From assembly GCA_035249985.1 (NCBI GenBank), contig DATFFP010000103.1:1-64000 (forward strand): a DNA stretch of 64,000 nt. The letters are read 5' to 3'. Source of the stretch: JAICNG01 sp035249985 (GTDB taxonomy: Bacteria; Gemmatimonadota; Gemmatimonadetes; Gemmatimonadales; Gemmatimonadaceae). Positions 61,956 to 64,000 of the stretch are shown here, in pieces. The notes under the pieces were generated by a model, which did not search any database, was not told the origin of the DNA, and saw only the letters and a program-made list of their open reading frames with translations. The position numbers and the translations under genes are program-made. The number at the start of each line of letters is the position of its first letter. Position 1 is the first letter of the stretch.

Positions 61956-62986
61956 TGAACCTCGCGCACGTCCGGCGGCAAGCGCTCGAGGAGGGTCTTG
62001 AGATCCGCCGCGCGTTCGCGCGTCGTCACGAGCGTGAGACCGGGCCGCGTTACCACGACGAGATCGTGCACGCCATAGAGCACGACCGTTCCCGAGTCCG
62101 CGTGCACCACGTTGTCGCGTGCGTCGACCGCGTGAACGGCTCCCGCGACCGCGTTTCCGGTTCCGTCGAGGGCGCGCACCCGATGCAGGGCTGCCCACGT
62201 GCCCACGTCATCCCAGCCGAAGTCACCTGGGAGGACGAGCACGCGTGCGCTGCGCTCCAGCACCGCGTAGTCGACAGCGATCGGCTTCACCGCCGCGAAG
62301 AATCGCTTGAGGTCGGTGGCGGCGGCGGTCTGGAGGGCGCTGGATATCTCCGGTGCATGCGCCCGCACCTCGTCGAGAAAATCCTTCACCCGCCACACGA
62401 AGATGCCCGAATTCCAGAGGTATCCCTCGCGGACCATACGCTCGGCGCTGGGCCGGTCGGGCTTCTCGACGAATCGCGCCACTCTCCGCGCGCCGTTGAC
62501 CGCGTCACCCGGCTGGATGTAGCCGAGTCCCGGGTCCGGCCGGGCGGGTACGACGCCCACCGTTACCAGCGCAGCATGCTGCTCTGCGAGACGCGCCGCC
62601 CGCTCGAGCGTCGAACGAAAAGTCTGCTCGTCGCCGATCGCCCAGTCGGCGTGGACGCAGAGCATGACGGATGTATCGGCATCGCGTCGCTGGATCTCGA
62701 GCGCGGCCCATGTCAGTGCGGGTCCGGTTCCCGCCGCGCGAGGCTCGGCGATGACGTTCTCGGCAGGAAGCGTCGGCAGTACCGAGCGCACGGCGTCGGC
62801 GAGACTGGCGTTGGTGATGACGAGCGTGCGCTCCGCCGGCACCGAGGGCGCCATCCGCCGCACGGTGTTGACGAGGAGTGGCGCGTCGTCCACCAGTGGA
62901 AGAAGCTGCTTCGGTCGCTGCGGAGTGGAGAGCGGCCAGAAGCGTGAGCCCACGCCTCCGGCCAGAATGACGGCCCATCGATTCAC
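61952..62986 (-). CDS. manC: Mannose-1-phosphate guanylyltransferase
   Basis: 344 residues. It makes GDP-mannose for polysaccharides. Motifs are ILAGGVGSRFWPLSTPQRPKQLLPL, HADWAIGD, ARFVEKPD and YLWNSGIFVW, with FGWDDVGTWAALH near the end. It is the short form without a phosphomannose isomerase domain. It overlaps both neighbours by 4 nt in the minus-strand operon. Confidence 0.93.
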   Translation of the reverse strand: MNRWAVILAGGVGSRFWPLSTPQRPKQLLPLVDDAPLLVNTVRRMAPSVPAERTLVITNASLADAVRSVLPTLPAENVIAEPRAAGTGPALTWAALEIQRRDADTSVMLCVHADWAIGDEQTFRSTLERAARLAEQHAALVTVGVVPARPDPGLGYIQPGDAVNGARRVARFVEKPDRPSAERMVREGYLWNSGIFVWRVKDFLDEVRAHAPEISSALQTAAATDLKRFFAAVKPIAVDYAVLERSARVLVLPGDFGWDDVGTWAALHRVRALDGTGNAVAGAVHAVDARDNVVHADSGTVVLYGVHDLVVVTRPGLTLVTTRERAADLKTLLERLPPDVREVQ

Positions 62987-63384
62987 CGCTCGCTACCGCT
63001 GTTCTCCGCGCCCACGCCGGCCAGCTCCGCGGCGCGCGCGTAGAGCTTCTTCGGACTGAACGGCTTGGTGAGAAAGTCACTCGCGCCCGATTCGACGGCG
63101 AGGCGGTGCTGCTGCTCCTGTCCGGCCGCGGTGAGAATGATGCACGGAAGCTTTTGCCATCGCGGGTCGCTGCGCATCGTGCGCAGCACATCGAGCCCGC
63201 TCATGACCGGCATCATGAGATCGAGGAGCACGAGGGCGAAATCGTCGTGCTTCGCCAACGCGTCGAGTGCGTCACGGCCATCATACGCGAGCGTCACGCG
63301 GAAGGCGCCCTGCTCGAGCTTCATCTTGATGATCCGGCCGATGTGTGGCTCGTCATCAGCCACCAGGACGTGCAGTTTTTCCAT
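62983..63384 (-). CDS. Single-domain response regulator
   Basis: 133 residues, receiver domain only. Acidic pair Asp10/Asp11 (VLVADDEPH), phospho-acceptor Asp55 (VLLDLMMPVMSG), Thr85 and Lys107 (TKPFSPKKL) are complete. There is no output domain, so it likely works by protein contact, in CheY/PilG style. ATG 63384. It sits between a roadblock protein gene and manC. Confidence 0.92.
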   Translation of the reverse strand: MEKLHVLVADDEPHIGRIIKMKLEQGAFRVTLAYDGRDALDALAKHDDFALVLLDLMMPVMSGLDVLRTMRSDPRWQKLPCIILTAAGQEQQHRLAVESGASDFLTKPFSPKKLYARAAELAGVGAENSGSER

Positions 63385-63411
63385 GGCGTCAGACGCGGTG
63401 GGCGCCGCCGG

Positions 63412-63768
63412 TCAGACGAGCGACGAGATGTGCTGCCGATTACGGCGCAGCTCGAACAGCAGGGACCCAACGTTGGCATCGGTTCGCGCGAGCACCAGCA
63501 GCACGGCCTCGGACGACAACACCGAGACGATCGCGATCCCCCTGGCATACTCGAGAATGACGGTGGTCACGTTCCCGTGCGTGCTATCCCGGCCAAACTC
63601 ATCGGCCGCGCTCACGATCGAGGGGACCAGCGCCGCCACGCTCTCGACGTCGATGTTGGGCACCGACTGTCCATCGATGACGAGGCCGTCGCGGCCGAGC
63701 ACGATCGCGGCGTCGACGCCGTCACGCCCGCGGAGAGCGCCGACGAGGTCGCGGATGGTGGCCACCAC
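63412..63768 (-). CDS. Roadblock/LC7-domain protein
   Basis: 118 residues. The roadblock fold is seen in RDLVGALRGRDGVDAAIVLGRDGLVIDGQS and the strand LEYARGIAIVSVLSSEAVLLVLARTDANVGSLLFELRR. Such proteins act as partners of small GTPases of the MglA type, controlling polarity or motility; no GTPase is in the window. Tandem GTG codons start it (63768 or 63765) with ggag upstream. It leads the minus-strand operon. Confidence 0.85.
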   Translation of the reverse strand: MVATIRDLVGALRGRDGVDAAIVLGRDGLVIDGQSVPNIDVESVAALVPSIVSAADEFGRDSTHGNVTTVILEYARGIAIVSVLSSEAVLLVLARTDANVGSLLFELRRNRQHISSLV

Positions 63769-63792
63769 TACGCTCCAGGTGAAGTGGTGGGA

Positions 63793-63820
63793 AGCATAAC
63801 GTCGAGGGGGCCGAAGTCAA
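63793..63820 (-). promoter_or_regulatory. Promoter of the roadblock-manC operon
   Basis: On the minus strand TTGACT (63815-63820) and TATGCT (63793-63798) are 16 nt apart, with a start expected near 63786. Confidence 0.6.
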
Positions 63821-63834
63821 GCGATGCGAATCAC

Positions 63835-63863
63835 TTGAACTCATCGTGCACGCACGGTATTCT
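63835..63863 (+). promoter_or_regulatory. Promoter of the terminal lipoprotein gene
   Basis: TTGAAC (63835-63840) and TATTCT (63858-63863) are 17 nt apart. A start near 63870 would leave about 34 nt before ATG 63904. Confidence 0.65.
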
Positions 63864-63903
63864 ACGCGTCCGCACCCACGTTTGCGCACACCCGGGCGTT
63901 CCC

Positions 63904-64000
63904 ATGACAGCCAGATTGATCGCGCTGGCGATCGCGTTGCTCGCGGTCGCCGCGTGTGAGGATGTTACTCGCAGCATCGACCCCAATATCGAGGTCACGG
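63904..64000 (+). CDS. Lipoprotein, N-terminal fragment cut by the window end
   Basis: 32 residues are visible, beginning MTARLIALAIALLAVAACED, a lipoprotein signal with the lipobox at VAAC (Cys18). The mature part that can be seen is too short to classify. It has its own promoter upstream and is divergent from the roadblock gene. Confidence 0.65.
   Translation, partial: MTARLIALAIALLAVAACEDVTRSIDPNIEVT

Overview
The window is about 64 kb of high-GC, gene-dense bacterial chromosome with no phage, insertion sequence, CRISPR or rRNA. Gene content suggests a Gram-negative bacterium of the Gemmatimonadota or a near relative. The signs are TonB/Mla outer-membrane systems, a C-terminal sorting domain of the type IX (NPFNP) style, HPr kinase with a complete mannose-family PTS, CIRCE-controlled groESL, Bat/MoxR genes and bacillithiol synthase BshA. 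There is no rRNA here to prove the assignment, so the phylum is an inference. Many neighbouring genes overlap by 4 nt (ATGA or GTGA), so most of the window is a set of long, translationally coupled operons.

Layout. 1-10.3 kb: end of nusB, a glycosyltransferase, then raiA-hprK-PTS EIIA-EIIB-EIIC-EIID-HPr-EI, followed by metK, ahcY and a bifunctional-nuclease-family gene. 10.3-16.3 kb: a membrane protein of unknown function and a cobalamin riboswitch heading btuF-btuC-btuD-btuB. 16.3-19 kb: recO and selB. 19-23 kb: a tiny secreted protein that is little more than a sorting domain, a convergent lipoprotein, and an Mla-type lipid transport operon whose ATPase has lost several catalytic motifs. 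23-27 kb: clpB, tadA and two tRNA-Ser genes. 26.7-33.6 kb, mainly minus strand: a histidine kinase coupled to a MetE-like protein, a four-gene minor pilin operon, and an OmpA/DUF4398 pair. 33.7-42.8 kb: pyrR-pyrB-pyrC, a class II aldolase, a zinc-ribbon protein, rpsT, a site-2 protease, scpA-scpB-pseudouridine synthase, and a large NAD-binding protein. 42.9-50.6 kb: a moxR/DUF58/Bat operon. 50.6-57.6 kb: mutL, miaA, bshA, a UbiA-family prenyltransferase, uppP, birA and coaX. 57.6-60 kb: CIRCE-groES-groEL. 60-63.8 kb, minus strand: roadblock protein, response regulator, manC, a GlmU-like protein and an MBL-fold hydrolase. The window ends in the start of a lipoprotein gene.

The most unusual signal is not a gene. 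Six intergenic gaps hold long inverted repeats whose arms are each built from about 3 to 5 tandem copies of a short word (7 or 9 nt). The word differs from place to place, and every copy starts close to the 3' end of the upstream gene (from 22 nt before to 10 nt after). They look like one class of element with a changing sequence, possibly acting as transcript 3' ends or stability hairpins. Other points worth a second look are the degenerate MlaF ATPase, the stand-alone sorting-domain protein, selB without visible partners, probable leaderless starts of recO and mutL, and several unrecognised conserved-looking proteins.
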